From: Chitinophagaceae bacterium UBA1946
Lineage (GTDB): Bacteria > Bacteroidota > Bacteroidia > Chitinophagales > Chitinophagaceae
Direction: 5' to 3'
Assembly (NCBI GenBank): GCA_002336815.1
Contig: DDEU01000053.1
Location: 14,945 to 67,408, forward strand
DNA: 52,464 nt
Part shown: positions 37,777 through 45,521 of the stretch, piece by piece
How the letters are laid out: each line of letters opens with the position of its first letter
How positions within the stretch are numbered: the first letter of the stretch is position 1
Program-made: the position numbers and the translations under genes
The notes under the pieces: generated by a model
What the model saw: only the letters and a program-made list of their open reading frames with translations
Databases searched by the model: none
What the model was told of the DNA's origin: nothing

Positions 37777-38073
37777 TTAAGCAACAAGATCATCTACTAT
37801 TTTGCTCACTTCTTCCAGTCTTTTATAATTTACGATATAATATATAAACTTTCCCTCTCGTTCAGTTGAAACAATACCTGCTTTTCTTAAAATAGCTAAA
37901 TGCTGCGATGCCACTGACTGCTCAAGCCTTAAACGAACATAAATTTCTGTTACTGTAATGCGCTTCTCCTCATCTATCAATTTTAGTAACTGTTGCCTTA
38001 GTTTGTGATTAACAGCTCTCAAAATCAGGGCGGCTTTTTTTACATTGTAGTAGTCAATTCTTAGTGTACTCAT
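37777..38073 (-). CDS. ArsR-family winged-helix regulator
   Basis: 98 residues, the usual ArsR/SmtB size. The helix-turn-helix reads TVTEIYVRLRLEQSVASQHLAILRKAGIV and the wing STEREGKFIYYIVN. There is no cysteine in the whole protein, so it cannot use the metal-thiolate or persulfide (SqrR/BigR) sensing sites of better-known members. Position suggests control of itself and perhaps of the persulfide dioxygenase-like gene. A -7-like box lies about 100 bases upstream. Confidence 0.9.
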   Translation of the reverse strand: MSTLRIDYYNVKKAALILRAVNHKLRQQLLKLIDEEKRITVTEIYVRLRLEQSVASQHLAILRKAGIVSTEREGKFIYYIVNYKRLEEVSKIVDDLVA

Positions 38074-38172
38074 GTTTATAGTTTTTGTAAAAAGACAATC
38101 AAAATCCTTGTATACAGAGGCATTGTCTTAATCATAGTTATTAAATTTTTATAAAGTATCAGGATGGTGCCG

Positions 38173-38180
38173 CAAAGATA
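38173..38180 (-). promoter_or_regulatory. Candidate -7 box upstream of the ArsR gene
   Basis: TATCTTTG on the minus strand is an exact match to TAnnTTTG, about 100 bases before the ArsR start. I see no TTTG at the proper upstream spacing. Confidence 0.35.
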
Positions 38181-38248
38181 GTATGCAAACGTTATAGGTA
38201 AAGAATACTATTTTATGAGCGGTGTTTTGAAATAGGGAATATTTTCTA

Positions 38249-38938
38249 CTATATGGTATTGGGAGCAGTGTAAAACTCTTTTACATAGAGCGGTTCAGCA
38301 TAAGCAACAGGTGAAAAATTTTTCTGTTGTAACTTTTGAAATGATAAGCTGCTCATTGCCAAACCTTTATTGGTAATGGGCTGAAAAGAAGCGTTTTCAT
38401 GTACGCATAAGCGTTGCCATTTTGATGCTCCGTTTCCGAAAAAGACCATATTAGTATTTAACAGCAGGTTAACGAAGGAACTGTCATCCAGTATCATTGC
38501 GCACGGCGGCATTACAACTTGCAGGTCTGCCCTATACAAAGCAGTAAAAACCTCCAGCCTGCGGGCATCGATCATAGGGCAGAACAAGGTAGAAGGCGTG
38601 ATTAATTGAAGCGGGAAGTTATCTGCAACGTCTTTTGCAAGTATCTCCAACGTATTCAGCGTAATGAGCGGCTTGTTGAGTGCAAAGCAAAAGCCCTTTG
38701 CGGATGACATCCCCACACGAATGCCGGTATAGGAACCCGGACCAACGCTAACTGCAATGGCATCGAGTTGATTTAATTCGATTTTTGCCTTTTTTAAAAG
38801 CGTGTCCACAGCGGTGTGTAAAAATGCCGCATGATCTTTTTGTTGTGTATTAATTTCCTCGTCAATAATATGACCGGTTAACGCGATGTTTACCAGGGCT
38901 GTTTCGGTAGTGGTATCTATATTTAGGATCAAACTCAT
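38249..38938 (-). CDS. tsaB: tRNA threonylcarbamoyladenosine biosynthesis protein TsaB
   Basis: 229 residues, ASKHA-fold TsaB. It scaffolds TsaD/TsaE in making t6A at position 37 of ANN-decoding tRNAs. It starts MSLILNIDTTTETALVNI, has the characteristic VSVGPGSYTGIRVGMSSAKG near 65-85 and a C-terminal AEPLYVKEFY. Start and preceding stop overlap (ATGA) with the dehydrogenase-like gene, so translation is coupled. Confidence 0.94.
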   Translation of the reverse strand: MSLILNIDTTTETALVNIALTGHIIDEEINTQQKDHAAFLHTAVDTLLKKAKIELNQLDAIAVSVGPGSYTGIRVGMSSAKGFCFALNKPLITLNTLEILAKDVADNFPLQLITPSTLFCPMIDARRLEVFTALYRADLQVVMPPCAMILDDSSFVNLLLNTNMVFFGNGASKWQRLCVHENASFQPITNKGLAMSSLSFQKLQQKNFSPVAYAEPLYVKEFYTAPNTI

Positions 38939-39534
38939 TTAGTAGCTTCCTGCTTTAATAGTGGTGCCGGCAAATATCGCTGATCTGTTTTACTTAGTTT
39001 ATTCAAAAGCTTGTAAATATGCTCAGTGCCGATTTTGTTATCCCATTCAAATGGGCCAAAAGGGTAATTGGTTCCCAATTTCATGGCAATATCGATCTCG
39101 GCTTTAGAACTCACCTGTTCGCCGAGCGCAAAATACCCCTCGTTCACGATCATGGCAACCGTTCTGGCCGCAACAAGTCCTGGCTCATCTGCCACCCGGA
39201 TAAACTGCCTGTTCAGGCAGGCAAACACCTCATTCAATGCCGTATCCATTGTTCCTGCTACTTCCCAGGTGCTTCTGCGCAAAAAGCCATTCCATCCATT
39301 GATGCGGAAAACATTCGCAGCAGCATTTAATTCTTTTAGTGTATCAACAACAGCATTCAGTAATAGCGGTACCTGCAAGCTGTTCAATTGTATGCCGGCT
39401 TCGGTATCCAGCAGTATGCAGGCATCATAGGAAGCGTTATCGTCCGGCAAAGAACTGGTTCTTACCAACGCAGCAGCATCGGCACCCGTGATCAGTTCAT
39501 CCCATTGTGCATCATTGGCCAGTACTGCGATCAT
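38935..39534 (-). CDS. Orphan 3-hydroxyacyl-CoA dehydrogenase C-terminal-domain protein
   Basis: 199 residues. From about residue 78 it matches the helical substrate/dimerisation domain of 3-hydroxyacyl-CoA dehydrogenases: INGWNGFLRRSTWEVAG, LVAARTVAMIVNEGYFAL and AMKLGTNYPFGPFEW. The N-terminal ~75 residues look like a shortened, degenerate Rossmann half without a GxGxxG loop, so NAD-dependent catalysis looks unlikely. It is cotranslated with tsaB. Function unknown; a binding or regulatory role is possible. Confidence 0.75.
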   Translation of the reverse strand: MIAVLANDAQWDELITGADAAALVRTSSLPDDNASYDACILLDTEAGIQLNSLQVPLLLNAVVDTLKELNAAANVFRINGWNGFLRRSTWEVAGTMDTALNEVFACLNRQFIRVADEPGLVAARTVAMIVNEGYFALGEQVSSKAEIDIAMKLGTNYPFGPFEWDNKIGTEHIYKLLNKLSKTDQRYLPAPLLKQEATK

Positions 39535-39574
39535 GGTTAATTATTTTCTGCAAAAATAGGTGGTTGATAAAAGA

Positions 39575-39582
39575 TATATTTG
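39575..39582 (+). promoter_or_regulatory. Candidate -7 box of ridA
   Basis: TATATTTG is an exact TAnnTTTG match 18 bases before the ridA ATG, implying a very short leader. On the opposite strand TATTTTTG (39551-39558) could serve the divergent dehydrogenase-like/tsaB pair. Confidence 0.4.
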
Positions 39583-39600
39583 CAGCACAAAGAAAATAAA

Positions 39601-39981
39601 ATGAGCAAGGAAATCATTACTACCACCAACGCACCCGCCCCCATCGGTCCCTATAACCAGGCAGTTAGAACAGGCAACCTGTTATTTGTTTCAGGCCAGG
39701 TAGCATTAAAGCCGGGCACCAACGACATGGCCAATGCCGACATCATCGAAGAAACACACCAGGTGTTGCAAAATCTTAAATCGATCTTACAGCAGGCGGG
39801 CATGGACTTTAGTAATATCGTAAAAACAACCATTTTTTTAAGCGATATGGCTTTGTTTAGCCAGGTAAATGAGATCTACGCCAAATACTTCACCGGCAAT
39901 TTTCCGGCAAGAGAAACGGTGGCTGTAAAAGGCCTGCCTAAAAATGCCAATGTGGAGATCAGTGTGGTAGCAGCAGATTAA
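39601..39981 (+). CDS. ridA: RidA family reactive-intermediate deaminase
   Basis: 126 residues starting MSKEIITTTNAPAPIGPYNQ; an ATG seven codons earlier adds nothing conserved. It shows GPYNQAVRTGNLLFVSGQ, the NFPARETV segment with the key Arg, and the end VEISVVAAD. RidA hydrolyses enamines/imines formed by PLP enzymes such as threonine dehydratase. The gene converges with a frameshifted gene, whose stop overlaps its own. Confidence 0.95.
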   Translation: MSKEIITTTNAPAPIGPYNQAVRTGNLLFVSGQVALKPGTNDMANADIIEETHQVLQNLKSILQQAGMDFSNIVKTTIFLSDMALFSQVNEIYAKYFTGNFPARETVAVKGLPKNANVEISVVAAD

Positions 39982-40495
39982 TTGAGCTCGTCCGGTTCAT
40001 TTACAGCACACTGTACCTGCGGTTTTTCGCCCTTTGGTACCAGCACAATCACATTGTCTTTAAGTGTTTCGCCATTGCGGAAAATATAACCGGCTTTTAT
40101 GCTTTCGGTAGTTTCTTTTTCTTTATCCGTTGCCTTTCGCTTTACGGTGATGTAAAAATCTCTCGCCTTTACCTGGCCGCTTTTTGAAGTAAGCCTTTTT
40201 CCATTGGCATTCCTGCAATTGAATGTTGCCAGGAGGTTGGGCGATTCATAAGAGAAGAGGGACGTTTTATCTTTATAGATCTTGGTACACCACTTTTATT
40301 GGTGATGTAAAAAGTTAATTCATAGCGACTGTATTCTTCACCACCGGCAGATTTAAGCTGCTCATTTTTGATGATGTATCCATACTCAAATCCATTTTCC
40401 ACTGCAGGAGTTTTTTCATCCACTTCCAGCAACTGTGCAAAACTATTACAGGAGAGCAATAAGACGAAGGCGGTAAAACAAGTTTTAATAAACAT
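39978..40495 (-). pseudogene. Frameshifted small secreted protein gene
   Basis: The frame from the ATG at 40495 encodes a signal peptide (MFIKTCFTAFVLLLSC to FAQ) and a beta-rich segment up to NKSGVPR. It then continues off-frame to a stop at 40169. The -1 frame from about 40280 is open to 39978 and reads naturally: IYKDKTSLFSYESPNLLATF, then later YITVKRKATDKE and VLVPKGEKPQVQ. Restoring one base gives a ~172-residue exported protein. No slippery heptamer is present. Either a true one-base deletion or a sequencing error. Family not recognised. Confidence 0.75.
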
Positions 40496-40547
40496 AAAAA
40501 GCAGTTTAATTTTGATGCTTAAGATAATAAAATAATTCGTTATACAC

Positions 40548-41483
40548 ATGAATACAGCAGCGCCATTGGTGATCGTTACAGACAAGGTTCCTGGTTTTTT
40601 GATCGAAAGACTGCAACAGGAGAATTACGAAGTGCTGTACCAGCCCGATATTACAGCGCAGCAAATGCATGAGCTGATCGGCAATGCAGCAGGACTTATT
40701 CTCACCACCAAAATAAAGATCGACAAAGTATTGCTGGATAAAGCAGCAAACCTTCAGTGGATCGGCAGGCTTGGCAGTGGAATGGAACATATTGATGTTG
40801 ATTATGCCGAAAGTAAAGGCATCCGGTGCATCAGCAGCCCCGAGGGAAACCGCAATGCAGTAGCTGAGCATGTACTTGGTTTGATACTTAACCTGATGAA
40901 CAATATCAGCAGGAGTTTTAGCGAAGTACAGCAGGGGAAATGGATCAGGGATGCCAACCGTGGTACAGAACTTACCGGGAAAACTGTTGGGATCGTTGGT
41001 TTTGGAAATACCGGGAGTGCCCTGGCCAAACTGCTTACTTCCTTTGATGTAACTGTGCTGGCCTATGATAAGTATAAGTTCGGGTTTGCAAAAGGGCTGG
41101 TAAAAGAAGCCAGCTTTGAACAGGTATGCAGGTATGCAGATGTTATCAGCTTTCATGTGCCGCTAACTGCGGAAACATCCGCCATGGCCAACGAAAACTT
41201 TTTTAGTGCGCTGGAGCGTCAGCCGTTTTTCATCAATGCCTGCAGGGGTGGCGTTACCGATACGGCGGCGCTGATCAAAGCACTCGAAAAACAACAGGTG
41301 GCCGGCGCCGCACTTGATGTACTGGAAAACGAGAACTTACCAGGTTTGTCTCCTTTACAACAGGAACAACTCAATTTCCTTACCACGCAACCCAACGTGA
41401 TCATTACGCCGCATATTGCCGGTTACAGCCACGAGGCTTCTGTAAAAATGAGCACGGTACTATTAGAAAAACTGGGCTTTTAA
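40548..41483 (+). CDS. D-2-hydroxyacid dehydrogenase (SerA/GhrA-like)
   Basis: 311 residues. NAD-binding loop VGIVGFGNTGSALAKLL (about 145-161) with acidic D of YDKYKFG. Active-site Arg in NACRGGVTD and His in TPHIAGYSHEA, plus LQWIGRLGSGMEHIDV near 68-83. This is the catalytic set of phosphoglycerate or 2-oxoacid reductases. It lacks the C-terminal ACT domain of long SerA. Substrate (phosphoglycerate, glyoxylate or other) cannot be decided. Divergent from the frameshifted gene and followed by a terminator. Confidence 0.9.
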   Translation: MNTAAPLVIVTDKVPGFLIERLQQENYEVLYQPDITAQQMHELIGNAAGLILTTKIKIDKVLLDKAANLQWIGRLGSGMEHIDVDYAESKGIRCISSPEGNRNAVAEHVLGLILNLMNNISRSFSEVQQGKWIRDANRGTELTGKTVGIVGFGNTGSALAKLLTSFDVTVLAYDKYKFGFAKGLVKEASFEQVCRYADVISFHVPLTAETSAMANENFFSALERQPFFINACRGGVTDTAALIKALEKQQVAGAALDVLENENLPGLSPLQQEQLNFLTTQPNVIITPHIAGYSHEASVKMSTVLLEKLGF

Positions 41484-41492
41484 AAATTTCTA

Positions 41493-41500
41493 TATATTTG
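41493..41500 (+). promoter_or_regulatory. Candidate -7 box upstream of greA
   Basis: TATATTTG is an exact TAnnTTTG match. Initiation expected about 7 bases downstream would place the terminator-like hairpin at the very 5' end of the greA transcript. No clear -33 TTTG at the right spacing. Confidence 0.35.
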
Positions 41501-41508
41501 TAAATATG

Positions 41509-41546
41509 TACAACGCCTTGGTATAGCCGGGGCGTTGTATTTTTTT
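41509..41546 (+). terminator. Rho-independent terminator between the hydroxyacid dehydrogenase and greA
   Basis: Perfect 9-bp stem TACAACGCC (41509-41517) with GGCGTTGTA (41531-41539), 13-base loop, then seven T. It ends the dehydrogenase transcript, and could act as an attenuator if greA initiates at the box just upstream. Confidence 0.8.
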
Positions 41547-41572
41547 CTGTTTTACCGTAAAAAAGAAATGAA

Positions 41573-42046
41573 ATGAGTGGAACCAATTACGTAAAAAAAG
41601 ATACGTTCGAAAAGATGAAGGAAGAGTTGCAGCAGCTAAAGAGCATTGAACGCCCTGCTGCCAGCCGTGCCATTGCAGAAGCCCGTGAAAAAGGTGATCT
41701 GAAAGAAAATGCCGAATACGATGCCGCCAAAGAAGCACAGGGATTACTGGAAGCTAAAATAAAACAACTGGAAGGCATCATTGCTACTGCAAGAATACTG
41801 GATGAAACAAATATTGATACCAGCAAAGTGTCTATCCTTACCAAGGTAACGGTTACCAATATGGGTACAAAAAAACAGGTAACCTACCAGATCGTTTCTG
41901 AAAAGGAAGCCGATCTTAAACTGGGTAAGATTTCAGTTACGTCTCCCATCGGCAAAGGCCTGCTGGGCAAAGTGATTGGCGATGTGGCAGAAGTGCAGGT
42001 GCCGGCCGGGGCGCTCAAATTCAAAGTAGAGAACATCACCGCATAA
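41573..42046 (+). CDS. greA: Transcription elongation factor GreA
   Basis: 157 residues, the usual GreA size. It rescues backtracked RNA polymerase by stimulating cleavage of the nascent transcript. The N-terminal coiled coil carries the catalytic acidic tip in LKENAEYDAAKEAQG (about 41-56). The C-terminal FKBP-like domain has VSEKEADLKLGKISVTSPIGKGLLGK. Flanked on both sides by intrinsic terminators, so monocistronic. Confidence 0.97.
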   Translation: MSGTNYVKKDTFEKMKEELQQLKSIERPAASRAIAEAREKGDLKENAEYDAAKEAQGLLEAKIKQLEGIIATARILDETNIDTSKVSILTKVTVTNMGTKKQVTYQIVSEKEADLKLGKISVTSPIGKGLLGKVIGDVAEVQVPAGALKFKVENITA

Positions 42047-42071
42047 TACCTGCATTACCTTTTCAGCGAAG

Positions 42072-42096
42072 CCCATGCCATCCGCATGGGTTTTTT
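42072..42096 (+). terminator. Rho-independent terminator of greA
   Basis: CCCATGC (42072-42078) pairs with GCATGGG (42084-42090) around a 5-base loop, followed by TTTTTT. It runs up to the 3' end of the convergent SET gene. Confidence 0.8.
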
Positions 42097-42502
42097 ATTC
42101 TCCTTCTACCAGTCCTCCATAATCAACCAGCAACTCCTCTCCTTTTTTAATCGGCCTGGTGGTTTCAAAATAGGCACCGTCGTCTATTGAAATTACGTTG
42201 GGTTCAGCGGAATGATTTAAGAACAAACTCAGGTCGATGGCTTTAAAACCCTGTGCCGGTAAAAAGTAATTGTCTTCATCATAGAGGCAAAAATTTTCTA
42301 CCAGGTCCTTTGCGTGTTGGGGCAATGCAGCTACCTCCGCCCGCTGTACTGTTGTCCATTCGCCCATTTCGCCGGAGAACATATTCCTGCAGCCTTTTGG
42401 AATATCTCTTACTGCAAATACACCAATGCCATGCACACCGCTGGGCTGTATCATTACCCAGGTATTATTGGCCAGTTCGTTCAGGAGCGCTTCTTTTGTC
42501 AT
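42095..42502 (-). CDS. SET domain protein
   Basis: 135 residues, essentially only a SET fold. GVHGIGVFAVRDIPKG (about 22-37) is the N-terminal SET signature. LNHSAEPNV (about 95-103) is the NHS-x-x-PN cofactor-binding motif and GEELLVDYGG (about 121-130) the catalytic-Tyr segment. SET enzymes transfer methyl from S-adenosylmethionine to lysine. No pre- or post-SET cysteines are seen. A free-standing bacterial SET gene could modify a ribosomal or DNA-binding protein; the target is unknown. Divergent from the HIT gene across 90 bases. Confidence 0.85.
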   Translation of the reverse strand: MTKEALLNELANNTWVMIQPSGVHGIGVFAVRDIPKGCRNMFSGEMGEWTTVQRAEVAALPQHAKDLVENFCLYDEDNYFLPAQGFKAIDLSLFLNHSAEPNVISIDDGAYFETTRPIKKGEELLVDYGGLVEGE

Positions 42503-42592
42503 GATGTGATGTTAAGTGCTTTCAAGGTAAGCATTTTATCATGGCTGTTGCCGGCATCAAAAGCACTGCTTACTTTTACCAAAATATTCATC

Positions 42593-42982
42593 ATGACCAT
42601 TTTTTCAAAGATCATTGCCGGCGAAATACCATCTTATAAAATCGCAGAAGATGAGCTGTTCTTCGCCTTCCTCGATATTTTTCCACTGGTAGATGGACAC
42701 GTACTGGTAGTTCCCAAAACAGAAACGGATAAATTCTTTGACCTGGAAAATGATTATTTGTCTAAGATGCTGCTCTTTGCCAAACCAATAGCGCAGGCCA
42801 TTGAAAAAGCTTTCGACTGCAACCGTTGCGGCATCAGCGTTGTAGGACTCGAAGTGCCGCATGCACACATGCACCTGCTGCCCATTAACAGTGCAGATGA
42901 CCTGAATTTTACAAGAGAAAAAATAAAACCGGATGCGGAAGCATTCAAAAGCATACAGGAAAAGATCGTAAGCCTTTTGTAA
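42593..42982 (+). CDS. HIT family nucleotide hydrolase (Hint-like)
   Basis: 129 residues from ATG 42593, chosen because it gives the standard MTIFSKIIAGEIPSYKIAED start; the frame is open further upstream but overlaps the SET gene on the other strand. The histidine triad reads PHAHMHLLP with the nucleophilic His in the centre. Members hydrolyse AMP-NH2/AMP-lysine or similar adenylated compounds. Convergent with ruvC. Confidence 0.95.
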   Translation: MTIFSKIIAGEIPSYKIAEDELFFAFLDIFPLVDGHVLVVPKTETDKFFDLENDYLSKMLLFAKPIAQAIEKAFDCNRCGISVVGLEVPHAHMHLLPINSADDLNFTREKIKPDAEAFKSIQEKIVSLL

Positions 42983-43001
42983 GATCTGCATTGGTGTAAG
43001 G

Positions 43002-43595
43002 CTACTTTTTTAACCTGCCGGGATGCTGTTTCAAAAAATCTTCCCAACCATTTACTTTGGCTGCCGGTTTCGATTTGGGTTTGCCTGTTGCAGCCGCTAC
43101 CGGCACCAACGCTCCTCCCTGGAAATAATGGCAAACCGCCACGGCCAGAGCATCTGACGCATCAAAGTATGCCGGGTTGTCTTCAAACTGCAGCAGGCGC
43201 TGCAGCATTTTCAATACCTGTTCTTTACTGGCATTGCCATTGCCTGTTACGGATTGTTTTACTTTTTTGGGAGAGTACTCCGTTACATCAATGCCGTGCC
43301 GCATGGCTGCAGCGATCGCAACGCCCTGTGCCCTGCCGAGCTTAAGCATGCTCTGCACGTTCTTTCCAAAAAAAGGTGCTTCAATGGCAAACACATCCGG
43401 CTTATATTTTATGATGAGTCCGCTCACAGTATTGTAAATGAGTTGCAATTTTTTATAGGGATCATCTACTTTCCCGGGCCGGAGGGTGCCCATATCCAGC
43501 AACTTTAATTTGTTCCCGGTTATTTTAATGATACCATAACCCATGAACACGGTGCCCGGATCAATGCCTAAGATGATAGTGGATTGCTGCTGCAA
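43002..43595 (-). CDS. ruvC: Crossover junction endodeoxyribonuclease RuvC
   Basis: About 197 residues. The frame is open to 43679 without an ATG; a TTG at 43595 gives MQQQSTIILGIDPGT, placing the first catalytic Asp near 11 as in other RuvC proteins. Further acidic residues are in FAIEAPFFG and DASDALAVAVCH, and KVKQSVTGNGNASKEQV is the DNA-contact region. It resolves Holliday junctions as a dimer. A ~30-residue basic tail (ATGKPKSKPAAK onward) exceeds the E. coli protein. ruvA/ruvB are not nearby. Confidence 0.93.
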   Translation of the reverse strand: MQQQSTIILGIDPGTVFMGYGIIKITGNKLKLLDMGTLRPGKVDDPYKKLQLIYNTVSGLIIKYKPDVFAIEAPFFGKNVQSMLKLGRAQGVAIAAAMRHGIDVTEYSPKKVKQSVTGNGNASKEQVLKMLQRLLQFEDNPAYFDASDALAVAVCHYFQGGALVPVAAATGKPKSKPAAKVNGWEDFLKQHPGRLKK

Positions 43596-43740
43596 GTGTG
43601 GCCTGTTGATTGTATAAATGATAATTAAAGTATCATTGTACCGAAAATGTTTTTTAAAGTACTGTCTGATACGGTACAAACCTTAAAAGCACAATGAAGG
43701 CATCTAAATAAATGCCTGTTCAAAAATAACCAAAACCAAT

Positions 43741-44727
43741 TTGAGTAAACAAATCAAAATACTGATCAACTGGTTCCTGGGGCCGTTAATTTTTATCGTG
43801 CTTTCGTGGAGCCTGGTGCTGCAGATCAAAAATCAACCCGACCTGGAAATGCGCTGGCAGCAGATCAGGCAAAGCTGGCAACATCCACTGCTATGGATTG
43901 TATTGATATTGATGCTGGTAAACTGGGGAGTGGAGGCGAGGAAATGGCAGGTGCTGGTGCAGCATGTGCAGCATTTTTCTTTTTTGAAGGCTTTTAAATC
44001 GGTGCTCTCCGGCTGCAGTATTACCATGCTCACTCCTAACCGCATTGGTGAATACGGCGGCCGTATCCTCTATGTAGAAGAAGGCAATCGCATCAAAGCC
44101 ATTTCGCTCACCATCGTTGGCAGTATCAGCCAGTTACTGGTAACATTGCTGATGGGCTGTGCCGGCCTGGTATTTTTAAGATTCTTTTCACATAGTAGCG
44201 AAGGCGGCATTGCCGTTTTACCGGAGCTTTGGGGAAATGTACTGATCTGGCTTTCTGTAACAATTACCGTGGTACTTACGTTATTTTATCTGCGTATAGG
44301 CTGGCTGGTGAGGATGATGGAAAAAGTGCCTGCATTGCAGAAAGTGGTAACGCACATAAAAGTGCTGGATGAATTTGACAATATTCAGTTAATACGGATA
44401 CTGTCTTTATCTTTTGGCAGGTACATGGTATTTGTTTTGCAATACATCCTGCTGCTGCAGGTAATGGATGTACACCTGGGTTATGGGCTGAGTTTTTGGC
44501 TCATCGCTGTTTTTTACCTGGTGTTGGCAGTAGCGCCTACCATTGGCTTTATAGAGTTGCCCATCAGGGTAAGTGCCTGCTGGGCTTTAATGAAATTCTA
44601 TACGCCCAACGAACTGGGTGTAGGTACAGCAGCATTGGGCATTTGGCTGATCAACCTGGTAATACCGGCCATCATCGGCAGTTTATTAATATTGAGCATT
44701 AAAATTGTGAAAGACAAAAATGAATAA
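43741..44727 (+). CDS. Flippase-like membrane protein (LPG synthase TM / UPF0104 family)
   Basis: 328 residues from a TTG codon, with about eight predicted membrane helices. It resembles the membrane half of MprF/lysylphosphatidylglycerol synthases without the catalytic soluble domain. GCSITMLTPNRIGEYGGR (about 95-112) is the conserved signature and AVAPTIGFIELPIR the later one. Such stand-alone proteins are suspected lipid or glycolipid transporters. The stop overlaps the next gene start by eight bases. Confidence 0.82.
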   Translation: MSKQIKILINWFLGPLIFIVLSWSLVLQIKNQPDLEMRWQQIRQSWQHPLLWIVLILMLVNWGVEARKWQVLVQHVQHFSFLKAFKSVLSGCSITMLTPNRIGEYGGRILYVEEGNRIKAISLTIVGSISQLLVTLLMGCAGLVFLRFFSHSSEGGIAVLPELWGNVLIWLSVTITVVLTLFYLRIGWLVRMMEKVPALQKVVTHIKVLDEFDNIQLIRILSLSFGRYMVFVLQYILLLQVMDVHLGYGLSFWLIAVFYLVLAVAPTIGFIELPIRVSACWALMKFYTPNELGVGTAALGIWLINLVIPAIIGSLLILSIKIVKDKNE

Positions 44728-45520
44728 AATTTTAAAGGCATTTTTACTGGTAATGGTGTTGGCATCTTTTACCCCGCAGCAAACCGGCGATGATTTTTGT
44801 GGTATCAAAAACACGGCCTTCCAGGCAGGAGAATCGGTGACCATGAGGGTTTTTTACAATGCAGCAGGTATTTACATTGGCGCAGGAGAAGCAACCTTTA
44901 CCACCACGCTGGAACGCTTCAATGGTAAAACAACGTATCACTGCATCGGCGATGGTAAAACATTTTCTTTCTTTGACAATTTTTTCAAAGTACGTGACCG
45001 TTATGAAAGTTATATCGACACTGCTACCATGCTGCCTATAAAATTTATCCGCAATGTAGATGAGGGTGGCTACAAGATCTACAACAATGTAAGCTTTAAC
45101 CACAGCGCCAACACGGCTGTAAGCACCAACGGCGTTTTTAAAACCACCAACTGCATACAGGATGTGGTAAGCGCCATGTACTATGCCCGCAATATCAATT
45201 TCAATAAATATAAAGTGGGCGATAAAATACCTTTTGATATGTTTTTGGATGATGAGGTATATCATCTCTATATCCGCTACCTGGGTAAGGAAAAAATCAA
45301 AACAAGGTATGGTAAATTCAATGCCATTAAATTTAAACCACTGCTCATTAAAGGCACTATTTTCCAGGGAGGCGAAAAGATGAACGCCTGGGTAAGCGAT
45401 GATCCCAATCATTTACTCCTGAGGGTAGAAAGCCCGATCGCCGTGGGAACGATCAAGATAGATATGTATGGTTACAGGAACCTGCGCTATCCGTTAACTT
45501 CCCTTATAAGTGTACGATAG
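44720..45520 (+). CDS. DUF3108 domain-containing exported protein
   Basis: 266 residues with a signal peptide (MNKILKAFLLVMVLASFTPQQ). The DUF3108 pattern is visible: GESVTMRVFYNAAGIYIGAGEATF near the start, YHCIGDGKTFSFFDNFFKVRDRYESYID and DVVSAMYYARNINF. The fold is a beta-rich lipid-binding-like domain whose role is undefined. It is coupled to the flippase-like gene by an 8-base overlap, which suggests a shared job in envelope lipid handling (inference). Confidence 0.88.
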   Translation: MNKILKAFLLVMVLASFTPQQTGDDFCGIKNTAFQAGESVTMRVFYNAAGIYIGAGEATFTTTLERFNGKTTYHCIGDGKTFSFFDNFFKVRDRYESYIDTATMLPIKFIRNVDEGGYKIYNNVSFNHSANTAVSTNGVFKTTNCIQDVVSAMYYARNINFNKYKVGDKIPFDMFLDDEVYHLYIRYLGKEKIKTRYGKFNAIKFKPLLIKGTIFQGGEKMNAWVSDDPNHLLLRVESPIAVGTIKIDMYGYRNLRYPLTSLISVR

Positions 45521-45521
45521 T

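Noticed and set aside
40270..40290. Programmed -1 frameshift in the small secreted gene
   Set aside because: No X-XXY-YYZ slippery heptamer or evident downstream structure; a one-base indel is simpler.
44744..45412. 222-codon minus-strand frame opposite the DUF3108 gene
   Set aside because: Fully antisense to a gene with a signal peptide and family motifs; no independent start context.
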